Position numbers and translations under genes: made by a program. Below are positions 34,017 to 45,175 of a stretch of 64,000 bases of DNA, one piece after another. The DNA is from Panicum virgatum. Taxonomy: Eukaryota; Streptophyta; Magnoliopsida; Poales; Poaceae. Location: positions 56,994,195 through 57,058,194 of the forward strand of contig NC_053144.1 in the NCBI RefSeq assembly GCF_016808335.1, given 5' to 3'. Below the pieces are notes generated by a model that made no database searches, was not told where the DNA came from, and saw nothing but the letters and a program-made list of their open reading frames with translations. The stretch's first letter is position 1; the number at the start of each line of letters is the position of its first letter.

Positions 34017-34950
34017 TGATGGGGCCAGGGACCCAGGGTCCCCAATGGGCCCACAACAACATCTTTGACCTAGAGTTCCATTGGACCTTCCCGAGCAAGC
34101 CCACGAAACCTAAACAAAGTCACCGACCGAGGAGCCGACCCGCTGAGTTCCTTACCCCGTTAGGAGGGCCATGTGACAACCTCCCGACCTAGGATCGGGC
34201 AAGCTCGATCCGTACAGTGCGGATTGACTCAGGCACATAGGGAACCCCACTCGGAGGGGTGGACATGTTGGTCAAACTAGCCCCCTTCCGCCGTACACCT
34301 CGCCCACTCCTGTCACATGCCTCGCTCCACGCGCAACAGGACCCGCAACTGGCGCCAACTGGCATTGCTCCCGCCACAACTGGCGCATCCCGCACGCCGT
34401 CATCATGACCACACTGCCACCACTCCATTGTGCCCAGGATTGAGACAGGGCGAGGCTGTCAGACCAAAGAAGGACACCCCCTCAATGGGCATGCCGCCCT
34501 CAAGTCAGAAGCCTACTAGGCAGGACGTGTGACGTAATCAAGAACGACCAGGGGAGACGACCGCCGAGCTCCCGACTGACCGCGAGGACCGTCCCGATTG
34601 ACTAGGATGGGACCGCAGCACAACGACCCATCATCCAAGAAGTCCAGCCGGACACAACTACTCCGCGCCCGACCGGTGGCGTGGGACCCGCCGACTGACC
34701 AAGACGAAGGACTTCCCACTCGGCCAAGACTCCACGATAGAAATATGTAAATGGAGACCCCACCTTGAGATATAAAGGGGGGGGGGACTCTCGGTGTAGG
34801 AAAAGAGAGATCCGATAGTTCACCACTCGAAAGCTTGTAAGCTCCCCTCCATTTTGAGCACCTGGGCTCGAGCAACACGAACAGAGAACCACCCCTCACT
34901 GGACGTAGGGCATTTCCCGCCCGAATCAGTCTAAATTTTCAAGCCATTAT
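34017..34950 (+). mobile_element. Probable Gypsy LTR remnant (solo or truncated)
   Basis: Starts TGATGGGGCCAGGGACCC, has a promoter-like GAGATATAAAGGGG at about 34766, then ACTCTCGGTGTAGG and, downstream, CACTGGACGTAGGGC and CCCGAATCAGTCTAAA, a layout typical of the U3-R-U5 of grass Gypsy LTRs. The right boundary and target duplication could not be found. No internal domain is adjacent. Confidence 0.45.
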
Positions 34951-35234
34951 GTGCTAGACCATTTCCATTCCAATGCACGAAATACACGCATGCAGTCGAG
35001 TAGTTTATTTGTTGGCCACTTCCAGAACCGACATCACCTTACTTCCAATGCACGACTTAATAGTATCTAGCGTATAGGTTCTCGTGATGACACTCGGTCT
35101 TGCATGAGACCTGGTTTCATTCTCTCTCCACTCAATTATTTATTATGGTGCCACGTAAGTTAAAAGTTTTATAAGATATTCTATGAAAACCATCCCCTAC
35201 ATGGATGGAGAGTTTGATGGCCTAATATTATTTT

Positions 35235-35848
35235 GGAAAAAGTCCGGTTTACACCCTCCAACTATCGCAAAAGTCCAATTTTCAACTTTCAACTACGAAA
35301 TCGAACGACATAGACCATCCAACTGTCAAAACTGGGCAAATTTGGCCCTTAAGGTGGTTTTTCATTTTGTGAGAATTAAAAATATTCAATTTTATACTAA
35401 AAAATTTATAACTAATTCATTTTAAGTCAAAAAAATTATGAAATGGGTATCAAAAGTTTTCTAAAAATATAATCTATGTATTGTCACATGACTTGTGAGC
35501 TATTCAGATCTAATTTTTTATGTTCATAATATTTGGTTGCTTACAGTTATGTCTATTATTTTTAATAACTAAGATTCAAATGGAGTAATAATAGATAGGT
35601 TACATTTTTAGAAAAATTTTGGTACTAGTTTCATATTTTTCTGTGTTAAAGTGAAATAGTTTTGATTTTTTAGATGTAATTAGATTTATTTAAATTTTTT
35701 AGAAAATGCAAAACCACCTTTAAAACCACCCCAAGGGCCAAATTTGCCAGGTTTTGACAGTTGAATGGCCTATGTTGTTTGGTTTTGTAGTTAAAGGTTG
35801 AAAATCAGACTTTTGCGGTAATTCCAGAGTGAAAATTGGACTTTTGCC
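35235..35848. mobile_element. Long inverted-repeat DNA element
   Basis: Arms of about 130 bp: the left (GGAAAAAGTCC, then AACTGTCAAAACTGGGCAAA and GGTGGTTTT) pairs with the complement of the right (AAAACCACC, TTTGCCAGGTTTTGACAGTT, GGACTTTTGCC). The centre is AT-rich. The target duplication is unclear (TATTA near both sides), so the superfamily is open; Mutator-like is plausible. Confidence 0.6.
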
Positions 35849-36212
35849 TATTACTAGGTGTATGCTCATGGATTGCTATGGGAAAAACTTTAATTTTTTA
35901 TAAATGTGTGCACATCAACGATAGGCATAACTATATGTGCTCAAACATAATTTTACACGCAATAAATAAATTATTGATCAAAGATAAAATAGGAGTGTTC
36001 CAACATAATCACAGATCAGTGATCAAAGATAAAATGGGGACACAGATCGATGATCAAAGATGAAATGGGGACAAAGTATGCGAGCAAACAAGATGGCTAC
36101 TCATACCGATGGGATCCTCTATGGTTGTAGGAGTGCTAGTGATGGGTTCTACATAGTTTACAGACTGTAGAAAACAAATAAGAAAATATTTTAAAACTTA
36201 CTGTTCCAATTA

Positions 36213-36311
36213 GACACTGAGCTCGAGTGGCTCCTTGCACCCCCTCGCACGCCGCAGCCCGGGTTCGATACCGGGAGGCACCTCTGCAGCCTTCCATCTG
36301 GAAAAAAAAAA
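36213..36311 (+). mobile_element. Probable tRNA-derived SINE
   Basis: CTGAGCTCGAGTGG resembles a Pol III box A, and GGTTCGATACC at 36262-36272 is a good box B at tRNA-like spacing, followed by a short body and an A10 tail at 36302-36311. No target duplication was resolved. It does not fold as an intact tRNA. Confidence 0.5.
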
Positions 36312-37333
36312 GTGCATGCAAATATGTGGTGCTTACTAAATCTCACATCAGACATGGCACGGATGAAAAAAAAATCCTCTAGAGATTTGATAATATTTCA
36401 AAAAACTCTAGAGATTTGACAAAATTTCAAAGATTGAAAATTCGCTTGGTGCCACATTTATGCTGATGATGTCTAGTGACTGACAGCAATATTTTTAGTA
36501 TAACTTAAACTAAGAAGAGTTGCATAAAAAACATAAATTACCTTCTGACAGATGCAGGATTTTGCAGAAACCATTCTAATTTTTTTATTCCTTTGTAAGT
36601 AAAATCTGTCGATTCATTTATATTGTTGAACAAACAAACTCAAGCAAAGCTAAACTACGGCGAATCAATATTGGTCGGACATGGCAAAGCAATGCGCCTG
36701 CAAACTTCTTAAACTGCTTCACAAACTTCTCCAACATCAGAACCAAATAGCTTTGCTGCATTGTGTAACACCAAATTGTGCATACATCGCTGGGTTAAGA
36801 AAATGAAATTCATTCCAAACAACCAATCACAAACAGAGGACATCCCTTCATCCAAGCTAGATCATCACATATATCACCAAGTCTTTGTGCCTCCTGTTGT
36901 ATATTACTTGAGCAAATTCTCACTTCATCTCAGAGATCCACTTGGTAAAATGACCCCAATGGTTCTATTTCACACACAACACTAAAAAAAATGAGGTACA
37001 TACAGGAGTTTCAACAAACAAACAAAAGGCTGACTTCGATTTCTAAAGTGAAGACAAAAGCTTGAGTGCAGACAGCTTATTTTGGCTAATTGAAAGCAAA
37101 AGCAATGCCCATGTTGTTCACTGGATTGAACCGTTAGCAGCTCACCAATAAACCAAGTGGCTATCAGAGCTCGTGAAATTTTATACCTGCCTGCAAGACA
37201 TGGGCATTTCATCAAACACAAAGTCAGCAACCCAAGCACAAAAGGATGAGGACCAAATTGGAACCACTTGCCGTGATGAATAACTCACCTGCGTAAATTA
37301 ATTGACGAAGCCGTGACAGCCCAGCTCGCAAAG
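36312..37333. other. Intergenic, no gene seen
   Basis: AT-rich DNA up to the Gypsy insertion site. No gene or repeat recognised. Confidence 0.5.
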
Positions 37334-37338
37334 AACTC

Positions 37339-38391
37339 TGTCGTGGTGCTGCAAACCACAGCCGGGTGGCGGAAGGCACCCGCCTAAGCCCAGAGAGTGT
37401 GTACTCAGGGGTTAGCTAGTCCTAGTTCAATCTCGCTCAAGAACACGATGAACACAGCGGGATTAGAGTGGTTCGGGCCGCCGGAGCGTAATACCCTACG
37501 TCCACTGTGTGTTGTATTGCCTTGCCTCGAGAGAGTTCGCGAGAGCTTGTGTGTGTCTGGAGAGCCTCTCTCTGTACAGCGAGCGCCCCCCCTTTTATAT
37601 CTCAAAGGGGGCGCGTACATGGCCGTTGGGACCCCGACAGGTGGGCCCAATGATGCAGTACAAGTTAACATACTGTTCATAATCATGGCGTCGCAGGCGA
37701 AAGAGATCCCTCTTCTGGATTCCATTGCATGCTCCCGGAATCCTCCGTCCGGCGTGTCCAGGCGCTGTCTTGTCGGAGCGGCGCCAGGCATAGCTAGCGG
37801 CGTTGCCTGCCACGTAGCTGAACGGGCCGCGTAGCTTGCGGCGTATGAGGCATGATAGAAAAGTGCCGTGCCGTCGTATCCAATTAATGCTGCAGACGGG
37901 CTCTGCGCGGGTGCGGCACAGGCGGCTACACTGTGTACCTTGGTAATACGCGGTGCACAGTGAGGCCTGACAAAGGCTGTCCCGCGTGCTGTGGCGACAG
38001 AGCACGCCTCAACCATCTGCATTAAATGCGGTGGGTGCGCGAGTCTTCCAGCGGAAGACTTGCGCACGAGTCCGCGCCTGTGCCTCCGGGCCACGTGGTG
38101 GCTCCGGACCTCCACGCGGTAAGGGAGGTCCGGATGGAGGCAGAAGGTCCCGGACCCCTATGGGGGGTCCGAGGCCTCGGCTGTCAGCTCGGAGTTTCCC
38201 TTCCTTAGGGACATGTGGCGTCTCCGGACCCATACCCCGGCGGAGGACGGGTCCGGGGCCATTGGCTTGGTGAGGAAAGAGCCTGACCCGTGGGGCCTGG
38301 CTACTCCGTCCTTTGCGCACAGTTACGGATAACTACGCGGGTCCTGCCTTCCCGCAGTAAGAGTGGGTATCCCTATTACAGGGTACCGACA
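37339..38391 (-). repeat. Gypsy element 3' LTR
   Basis: Runs TGTCGGTACCCTG...CACCACGACA on the minus strand. A TATA-like GATATAAAAGG lies near 37595 within the LTR, as expected for its promoter. Confidence 0.9.
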
Positions 38392-38411
38392 GTAGCCCCC
38401 GGGCCCACCTT
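38392..38411 (-). promoter_or_regulatory. Polypurine tract of the Gypsy element
   Basis: Minus strand AAGGTGGGCCCGGGGGCTAC immediately precedes the 3' LTR. Plus-strand priming is the expected role. Confidence 0.6.
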
Positions 38412-38881
38412 GGGGGAGGTACGAACCCGCAGGTGGGGCCACTACTGAGATTTGGCTCTGCATAGCTTGAAGCTTCTTACTGCAGGGGCCTCGACCGGCT
38501 TTGTCCATCCGTCGGGTTGTTTGCTGCCTCATCACATCACAACGGCTTACTGACTCATGGCCCCCACGCACAGTGGTTCACCTCGTCACGCGCGCGACGC
38601 TCGGCATTGTTGCGGTCGGAGTAAACGGTACATTTACCACCGGCGCAGTTCCCGAAAAGCTCGGCCACGCCAGCGCTTAATACGCGCACGTCAGCTCAGT
38701 TTCCGCCTCGCTTCGCACGTGGGCGACAGTTCAGATCCCGCCTTTTCACACCTTTGTTGGTTACCCGCCCTCCCTGACAGATGGGCCTGGGCCCCCTTGT
38801 CAGGGACTGGGCGGTTAACATCAGGTGCCGGCGTCGCTTGGGTTCCAGCGACGGTTCCGGGGCGCGCCGGTTGAGTCAGGC

Positions 38882-38888
38882 TTTATAA
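38882..38888 (+). promoter_or_regulatory. TATA-like box before the antisense gene
   Basis: GGCTTTATAACGGGG, about 135 bp upstream of the ATG at 39020, on the strand opposite to the element's own transcription. It is followed by a CT-rich leader. Its function as a promoter is inferred from position only. Confidence 0.4.
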
Positions 38889-39019
38889 CGGGGTGAACCG
38901 TATACCGTGGTTACTTTCCCGTATTCGTCTTCTTCCTTCCAACCTTTGCGCCCCTTTGCCTTCGAGCTTTCCTTGCCCCTTGCTCCCCCACGCAGGCTGC
39001 TCCTCACCTCCACAGAGAG

Positions 39020-42000
39020 ATGGCATCCCTTGCTCATCCTCGCCGTTTCCTGTCCGAGGAGCAGTTGAACACGGTGCGCCGCCTGCTTGGGTGGAGCGCT
39101 CAGGAGACCGGCTGGGGGGTCCGAGCAGGCTCGGTTCCCCTTGGCAACCTCCGCGCTGGGGAGTTTGTGCTATTCATCTCGCACATCTCCACCGGCGTGG
39201 GACTGCCAATCTCTTCGTTCCTGCTACTGCTGCTGGAAGACTTCAGCCTCCAACTTCAGCACCTGACGCCCCACTCCCTCCTCCTGACGTCCATCTTCGT
39301 GCATTTGTGCGAGATGTTCGTGGGAGTGCGGCCCTGCGTCATCCTCTTCCGCTACTTCTTCGTCCTGGTGGGGTCCGGAAGGAGCAAGGATGAAGTGGGG
39401 GGGTACTACTTCCAGATAAGGAGTGACCTGCCGACGCCTTACATTCTCGGCCTTACTGGCGGAAAGTGGGAGGAGTGGCGCAGGGATTGGGTGATCGCCA
39501 CCACCGATGCCAACGAGCGCCTCGCCCTGCCGACCGAGGGACCTGCCACCGACCGTGGATCCTGGAGGGCCAAGCCGTCCCTGCAGCCGGAATTCGACTC
39601 CGTGCTGGGCAAGATCAGGTCGCTGGCGGAGAGAGGCCTCTCTTCGTGGCACGTGCTTGGAGATTTCCTGAAGCGCCGAATCGCCCCCCCTGAAGCAGCG
39701 GCCGCGCCCTGCTTGGAGCTTCACCGGCCTCAACGACTGCAGCAGGACCCACCGCGGAGAGGGGAGCGACCTGACCCAGGAAGCCTTGGAGGTCCTGGTG
39801 CGGGCCGTGACGGGAGACGCCTTCATCCCGGAGAACCTGATCCTCCCTCAGGGTATTGTCCCCCTCTGCGAGGACTCCGCGAGGGTGGCGGTGCTGGCTA
39901 CCCTGCCAACTCTTGATGATGGGGGGCTGGCAGCACGCCAGACCGGGGGCGATCTGAACCGTGGGCTCCGGATCCCTAGCGCATCAGGGGATCAAGCTAC
40001 ACAGAGCACCGCGGGGTCCGGCGCCAACACGAAGGGGAAGCAGGTCGTGGCCAGTAGCGCCGCTACAGCCGGTTCCAGCCAGGTACAGAGCAGCTCCGGT
40101 GCATCGTCCGGGGATGCAGGCCGGCGCAGGCTACTCAGGGGTGACGGGACCCTAGTCACGGAGCCCGCCACGAAGCGTCAGAGGACCTCTGAGGGCGCGG
40201 GCCAGGGTAGCTCCCGGGCCGCCGGCCCTCGCGGGTCCTCCGGGGCGACTGCGCCGCCACCATCGCCGCCGAGAGATACCTCCCGCCGGCAGCAACAGCA
40301 GCAGCAGCAGCCGCAGGAGCAGCTGCAGCAGGCGCGAGAGCGGCAACAGCAGCAACAGGTGCAACCCCAAGTTGCGCCCGCACCGCAGCCACGGGAACAG
40401 CAGCAGCAGCAGGAGCAAGCCCGGGTTGCGCCTGTATTGCAGCTGCAGGAGCAGCAGCAGCAGCAGGAGCGGAGGTCGGGCCTCCGAGGACGCTGGTACC
40501 CGGCACTTCTGGGTTAATGTTATTCTGCTCTCTCCCCCTATACCAGGTGCTCTGCTTTTTGCTGAAGGTTTCTCCGCTTGTTGCCAGGGCTCCTCGCCCC
40601 AGCAGTTCTTCTACCATCGCCCGCTCGTCGGCTGGTGCCCAGGCGACCGCGGCATCGGCGGTGACAGCAGCGGCAACGGCGGGTGCGGGATCCTCAGGTA
40701 CAGCGACCTCTGCCAGCCCGGTGATGCCCGATGTGGTGCTGACAGGCGCGTCATTACCAGACTCAGCAGCACACAACGCTACAGCAGCGGGGGCGCCTGT
40801 GGCGGGCACAGCAGATGCAGCGGTGGCGGAGGCGCCGGTGCTGGGCGCAGCCGCACCCGACGCAGCGACGGCGGAGGCACCGGCGCTGGGCGCAGCCGCA
40901 CCCGACGTGGCGACGGCGGAGGCGTCGGTGCTGGACGCTGCCGCACCCGACGCTGCGGCGGCTGAGACGCTGGCATTGGGCGCTGCCGCCCCCGACGCTG
41001 CGGCGGCGGAGGCACCAGTGCTGGGCGCAGCCGCACCCGACGCATCGGCGGTGGAGGCGCCGGCACTGGGCGCTGCCGCCCCCAACACTGCGGTGGCGGA
41101 GGCACCGGTGCTGGGCGCAGCCGCACCCGACGCATCGGCGGCGGAGGCGCCGGTGCTGGGCGCAGCCACACCCGACGTGTCGGTGGCGGAGGCGCCGGAG
41201 ACAAGTGCTGCAGCAGAAACCCCCACCTCCAGCTCCGGTCCTGTTGCAGAGGAGGAGTTGGAGGTGGTCTTTGGCAGGCGGCTCCTGCAGCTCCAACTCC
41301 CGGAGGAGGAAGCGACTCCCCTTCCCCAGGTGCTGACCCAGGTCCGGCGGTCGATAGTGGAGGCAACCTCCTCAGCCGAGGCGGCCTTCCGGCGGGAGTG
41401 GTCTGCCCTGGAGAGCGAACGCCAGCGCCTCTCCAACTGGCACACCCGCCTGGAGGCGCACACAAAGGCGAAAGCCTCCCGTGCTGCGGAAACCCAGTCG
41501 AAGCTCAAAGCCGATCAGGAGGCCTATCGAGCCAACCTTCTGAAGGTATTCAACCGGGAGCTTGCAGTATCGAGCCGGGAGAAGACCCTGGCCCAGCGGG
41601 AGGAGACTTTTGCCTTGGAGGTTGTTGGCTTTGCGGCTCAGCGGTCCGACCTCGAGAGTCGCCTCGCGGCCCAGCAGCCCGAGCTGGAGACTCGCAGCCA
41701 GGGTCTCGAGATCCGCAGGCAGGAGCTGGATGAGCTCTCTGGGACCCTGGCTGGGAGGCAGAAACAGCTGGAGGAGAGGGCCAGCAAGCTGGACGTTGCC
41801 GAGGCGGAGCTGGAGGAGGACCGGAAGTCCCTCTCCAAGCGTGAGGCCCACGCCACCGGCATAGAGAAGGAACTTGGGCGCCAGCGGGACTCCCTCAAGA
41901 AGCTGAAGGAGTGGTCGGAGAAGAGGAAGGCCGAGCTCGAGGAGAGGTCCCGTGAGGTGGAGGTGGCCAAGGCGGCTCTGGACTCCCGGATGCAAGAGGC

Positions 42001-42415
42001 GGTCCAGGAGGCGGTCCGGAAGCACCAGGAGGACCAGCGCGTGGGGGCCCAGCAGATTGCCGACTGGGCGGCCGAAGCAAGCCTAGCACTGGTGCCACTT
42101 GGAATGAGCCCAATTCAGGTGGCGGAGCCGCCAGCTTCGATAGCTGACGCCCTCCCAGTGCTGAGTTCTGCTTCGGATAGGCTCCAGCGTCTAGAGCCGG
42201 TCCTTGCTGGTCAGCTCGAAGCCGAGGGTCGCGAGCTGATCCGGATGGTGGCGGAGCACATCCTGACCTGCCTCCAGAGCCACGACCCGGCCATCTCGCT
42301 GACGCCCGTGGTCAATGGTCCTGTCACGGAGACGGAGGCCGCCGCTCGGGACAGCGTGCGGGAGGTCGTCGACTTCGTTGCCGCCTACTTCAAGCGGGAG
42401 CCTGCAGACCCTTGA
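39020..42415 (+). CDS. Antisense ORF of the Gypsy element (PF04195-like head, coiled-coil tail)
   Basis: Runs opposite to the integrase remnant. The first about 220 residues (MASLAHPRRFLSEEQLNTVR; ISTGVGLPISSF; LTPHSLLLTSIFVHLCEMF; CVILFRYFFVL) resemble the 'putative gypsy type transposon' domain (PF04195) of grass retrotransposon accessory ORFs. A 1-nt frame change near a C7 run at about 39690 moves into a Gln-rich segment. A 91-nt GT-AG intron at 40497-40587 would join this in frame to the next part: Ala-rich with a 15-residue repeat, then about 250 residues of charged heptad-like sequence (QKQLEERASKLDVAEAELEE), a coiled coil, ending in KREPADP and a stop at 42415. Function is unknown; such accessory ORFs are known from Tat-lineage elements. 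Because of the frameshift it may be non-functional here. Confidence 0.6.
40819..41200 (+). repeat. 45-bp tandem repeat coding for a 15-residue motif
   Basis: About 8.5 copies of a unit close to A-x-A-E-A-P-V-L-G-A-A-A-P-D-A within the antisense gene. Units vary (SAVEAPALGAAAPNT, AAAETLALGAAAPDA) but length is kept, so the frame has been held during expansion. Confidence 0.8.
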
Positions 42416-43690
42416 GTTGGGGATTGTATCTTTGTATCTTTTGCATTATGTAACAAACATTGTATTAGTTGAAATTTTTGAAATAGAAGAAAACTTCAAC
42501 TTAGCTGTTTGTCAGTTGCTGATTTGCGGTATGCAGCACCCCGGCGCCCTGGCCCCCTGGAGGATAGGTTCAGTTGATTGGACCTGTCTGCCACCTGAGC
42601 CGTAGAAGATACTCCGGACCTCCTTGGGCATAGGTGCCGCATAGTTTGCAAGGCGAGCAAGCGTCTTGTTCCCTGTGTAGCATACAGAACTACAGAGAGA
42701 AGAATCAAATTCACTTATGCGGTAGTAATGATACTGCAACTTAGCTGTTTGACACATGCAGAATCCATTCATGATGTCTTGGGACAAAGCGGATGCTCTG
42801 GGGTCCCTGGGAGATAGACTCAGTTGTTTTGAGTCTGTCTACCATTGAGACTGGACCTTGATCTGCATGAAACCTTTGAAGCGGATGTCAGGACCCCCTG
42901 GTAGGTAGTCTCAATGGTTTGAGGCTGGCTACCACCAGTCAGGGCTTAACATGTGTACCATTTCAGAGTTACAGCTTAGAAGCAGGCCCGCGGGACTCAT
43001 CCTGGACCGGTCCCAGGCTGGTACCAGGTCCGGGGCTCTAGATGCACAGGTCCAGGTAGCTCAGTGCTTGTTACAGAGTGGTGGAGTGTGTAGGCTTAGG
43101 GTCCAGAACCAGGCTAAGGCGCTACACAGGGCTCCGGACCACTCCAGGAAACAGCACGATCTTTCCGGACCTGGCTTCATCGTCCCAGACCCTTCGCAGC
43201 AGTGGGTGAGGTCACTTTGTTGCACTCGATCCTTTGAGATATAGGGCTGGACATGCCGTGTAGGATTTAGGAAGCCAACTCCTGGGCTGGAATGAGGCCC
43301 GGGCCCCTAATTACCCGGCTCCAGGTACTAGAGCACTCGTTACAGGGTGGTGGAGTGTGTAGGCTTTGGGTACGGAACCAGCTAAGCGGCTACACAGGGT
43401 TCCGGACCACCCCAGGAAACGAGCACCCCCTCTCCAAAGCAGGTCCCTAGGGGTCTGGACCCCTCTCCAGCTGCAAGAGGGTCCGGATCTGTACGGCAGT
43501 CCAGAGACTCAATACAGATCTTAGTTGTAGCAACAAGAGTAGAGGTCCACGCGGGGGTTAGAAAGGTAAAATCTCGAAAATTAGAATGCAAAATTAAATT
43601 TTAACACAAAGACAGAACTGGGAGAAATTATTTCCTTTGCAATCTTGATGTACATGGCCTTGCGCGATGGATGCCAGAGGCCGGGTTTAC
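42416..43690. repeat. Non-coding internal region of the Gypsy element with a 110-bp direct repeat
   Basis: Two related blocks (about 43055-43165 and 43325-43430) share GTGGTGGAGTGTGTAGGCTT, GCTACACAGGG and CCAGGAAAC. Just after the antisense gene's stop the sequence is T/A-rich (TTGTATCTTTTGCATTATG) and could serve as its 3' end. No protein domain is seen. Confidence 0.5.
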
Positions 43691-44106
43691 GAGGTCCGGT
43701 TGCCCCATAGTACACATGGAAGCTTATCAACCCATTTGGCACCATGCTTTTTCAAGCAGTTGTAGGTGCGGGTCTTGAGTCCCCTGAGGATCTCTACATT
43801 CGCTCTCTCAACCTATCCATTGCTGCGGGGATGTGCTACGGACGCAAAGCATAGCTGGATGCCGATGTCCTCGCAGTACTCTTGGAAGAGTCTGCTTTTG
43901 AATTGGGTCCCGTTGTCCGCGATGATGCGGTTTGGGACGCCAAATCTGCAGACAATGGACTTGAGGAATGCGACTGCTGATTTCTTTGTGATATTCACCA
44001 CAGAGGTAACCTCCGGCCACTTTGTGAACTTGTCGATGGCGACGTAGAGGAACCGGTACCCGCCGACGGCCCGGGGGAATGGCCCCAGGATATCCACACC
44101 CCTACC
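43690..44106 (-). pseudogene. Gypsy integrase fragment fused to the LTR leader
   Basis: The frame begins within the leader and enters the integrase core at GVDILGPFPRAVGGYRFLYV. The catalytic pattern is visible: the first Asp in GVDILG, the second in IIADNGTQF, and a Glu in the VERA motif, which lies just past a stop codon (HPRSNG then stop at 43813). Further C-terminal text (LKKHGAKWVDKLP) is readable after it. Gag, protease, RT and RNase H are missing, and the upstream half of integrase (its zinc-binding part) is gone. Confidence 0.82.
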
Positions 44107-44118
44107 TGGCGTGCCAAA
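44098..44118 (-). promoter_or_regulatory. Gypsy leader/primer-binding region
   Basis: TTTGGCACGCCAGGTAGGGG on the minus strand directly follows the 5' LTR. Closely similar leaders (TTGGCGCGCCAGGTAGGGG) follow the LTR in grass Tat-type Gypsy elements. The tRNA is not assigned. Confidence 0.5.
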
Positions 44119-45170
44119 TATCGTGGTGCTGCAAACCACAGCCGGGTGGCGGAAGGCACCCGCCTAAGCCCAGAGGGTGTGTACTCAGGGGTTAGCTAGT
44201 CCTAGTTCGATCTCGCTCAAGAACACGATGAACACAGCGGGATTAGAGTGGTTCGGACCTCCAGAGCGTAATACCCTACGTCCACTGTGTGTTGTATTGC
44301 CTTGCCTCGAGAGAGTTCGCGAGAGCTTGTGTGTGTCTGGAGAGCCTCTCTCTGTACAGCGAGCGCCCCCCTTTTATATCTCAAAGGGGGCGTGTACATG
44401 GACGTTGGGACCCCGACAGGTGGGCCCAACGATGCAGTACAAGTTAACGTACTGTTCATAATCATGGCGTCGCAGGCGAAAGAGATCCCTCTTCTGGATT
44501 CCATTGCCTGCTCCCGGAATCCTCCGTCCGGCGTGTCCAGACGCTGTCTTGTCGGAGCGGCGCCAGGTATAGCTAGCGGCGTTGCTTGCCACGTAGCTGA
44601 ACGGGCCGCGTAGCTTGCGGCGTAGGAGGCATGATGGAAAAGTGCCGTCCCGTCGTATCCAATTAATGCGGCAGACGGGCTCTGCGCGGGTGCGGCACAG
44701 GCGGCTACAATGTGTACCTTGGTAATACGCAGTGCAAAGTAAGGCCTGACAAAGGCTATCCCGCGTGCTATGGCGACAGAGCACGCCTCAACCATCTGCA
44801 TTAAATGCGGTGGGTGCGCGAGTCTTCCAGCGGAAGACTTGCGCACGAATCCGCGCCCGTGCCTCCGGGCCACGTGGCGGCACCGGACCTCCACGCGGTA
44901 AGGGAGGTCCGGATGGAGGCAGGAGGTCCCGGACCCCTATGGGGGGTCCGAGGACTCGGCTGTCAGCTCGGAGTTTCCCTTCCTTAGGGACATGTGACGT
45001 CTCCGGACCCATACCCCGGCGGAGGACGGGTCCGGGGCCATTGGCTTGGTGAGGAAAGAGCCTGACCCGTGGGGCCTGGCTACTCCGTCCTTTGCGCGCA
45101 GTTATGGATAACTACGCGGGTCCTGCCTTCCCGCAGTAAGAGTGGGTATCCCTGTTACAGGGTACCGACA
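44119..45170 (-). repeat. Gypsy element 5' LTR
   Basis: Partner of 37339-38391. Its inner end reads CACGATA, where the other LTR has CACGACA. Differences are scattered substitutions and one or two single-base indels. Confidence 0.9.
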
Positions 45171-45175
45171 AACTC

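Larger units (their letters stand above)
37339..45170 (-). mobile_element. Ty3/Gypsy (Tat-like) element, internally deleted
   Basis: Two LTRs of about 1,052 bp (37339-38391 and 44119-45170), roughly 97% identical by eye, with a 5-bp duplication AACTC at 37334-37338 and 45171-45175. The right LTR is the 5' one: its leader (TTTGGCACGCCAGGTAGGGG) follows it on the minus strand. A purine tract abuts the left LTR. Only part of integrase remains of gag-pol; it is fused directly to the leader. The middle holds a long plus-strand gene (39020-42415), antisense to pol. High LTR identity points to a recent insertion. Confidence 0.9.

Noticed and set aside
36213..36290. A tRNA gene
   Set aside because: Box A/B-like text is present, but no cloverleaf stems or anticodon arm could be drawn; the A tail favours a SINE.
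37397..38320. Open frames inside the Gypsy LTRs
   Set aside because: The same frames recur at 44177-45052 because the LTRs are repeats; no domain.
40156..41508. A 450-codon minus-strand frame opposite the antisense gene of the Gypsy element
   Set aside because: Ala/Ser/Thr-rich mirror of the 45-bp repeats; the plus strand has the recognisable head domain, coiled coil and intron.
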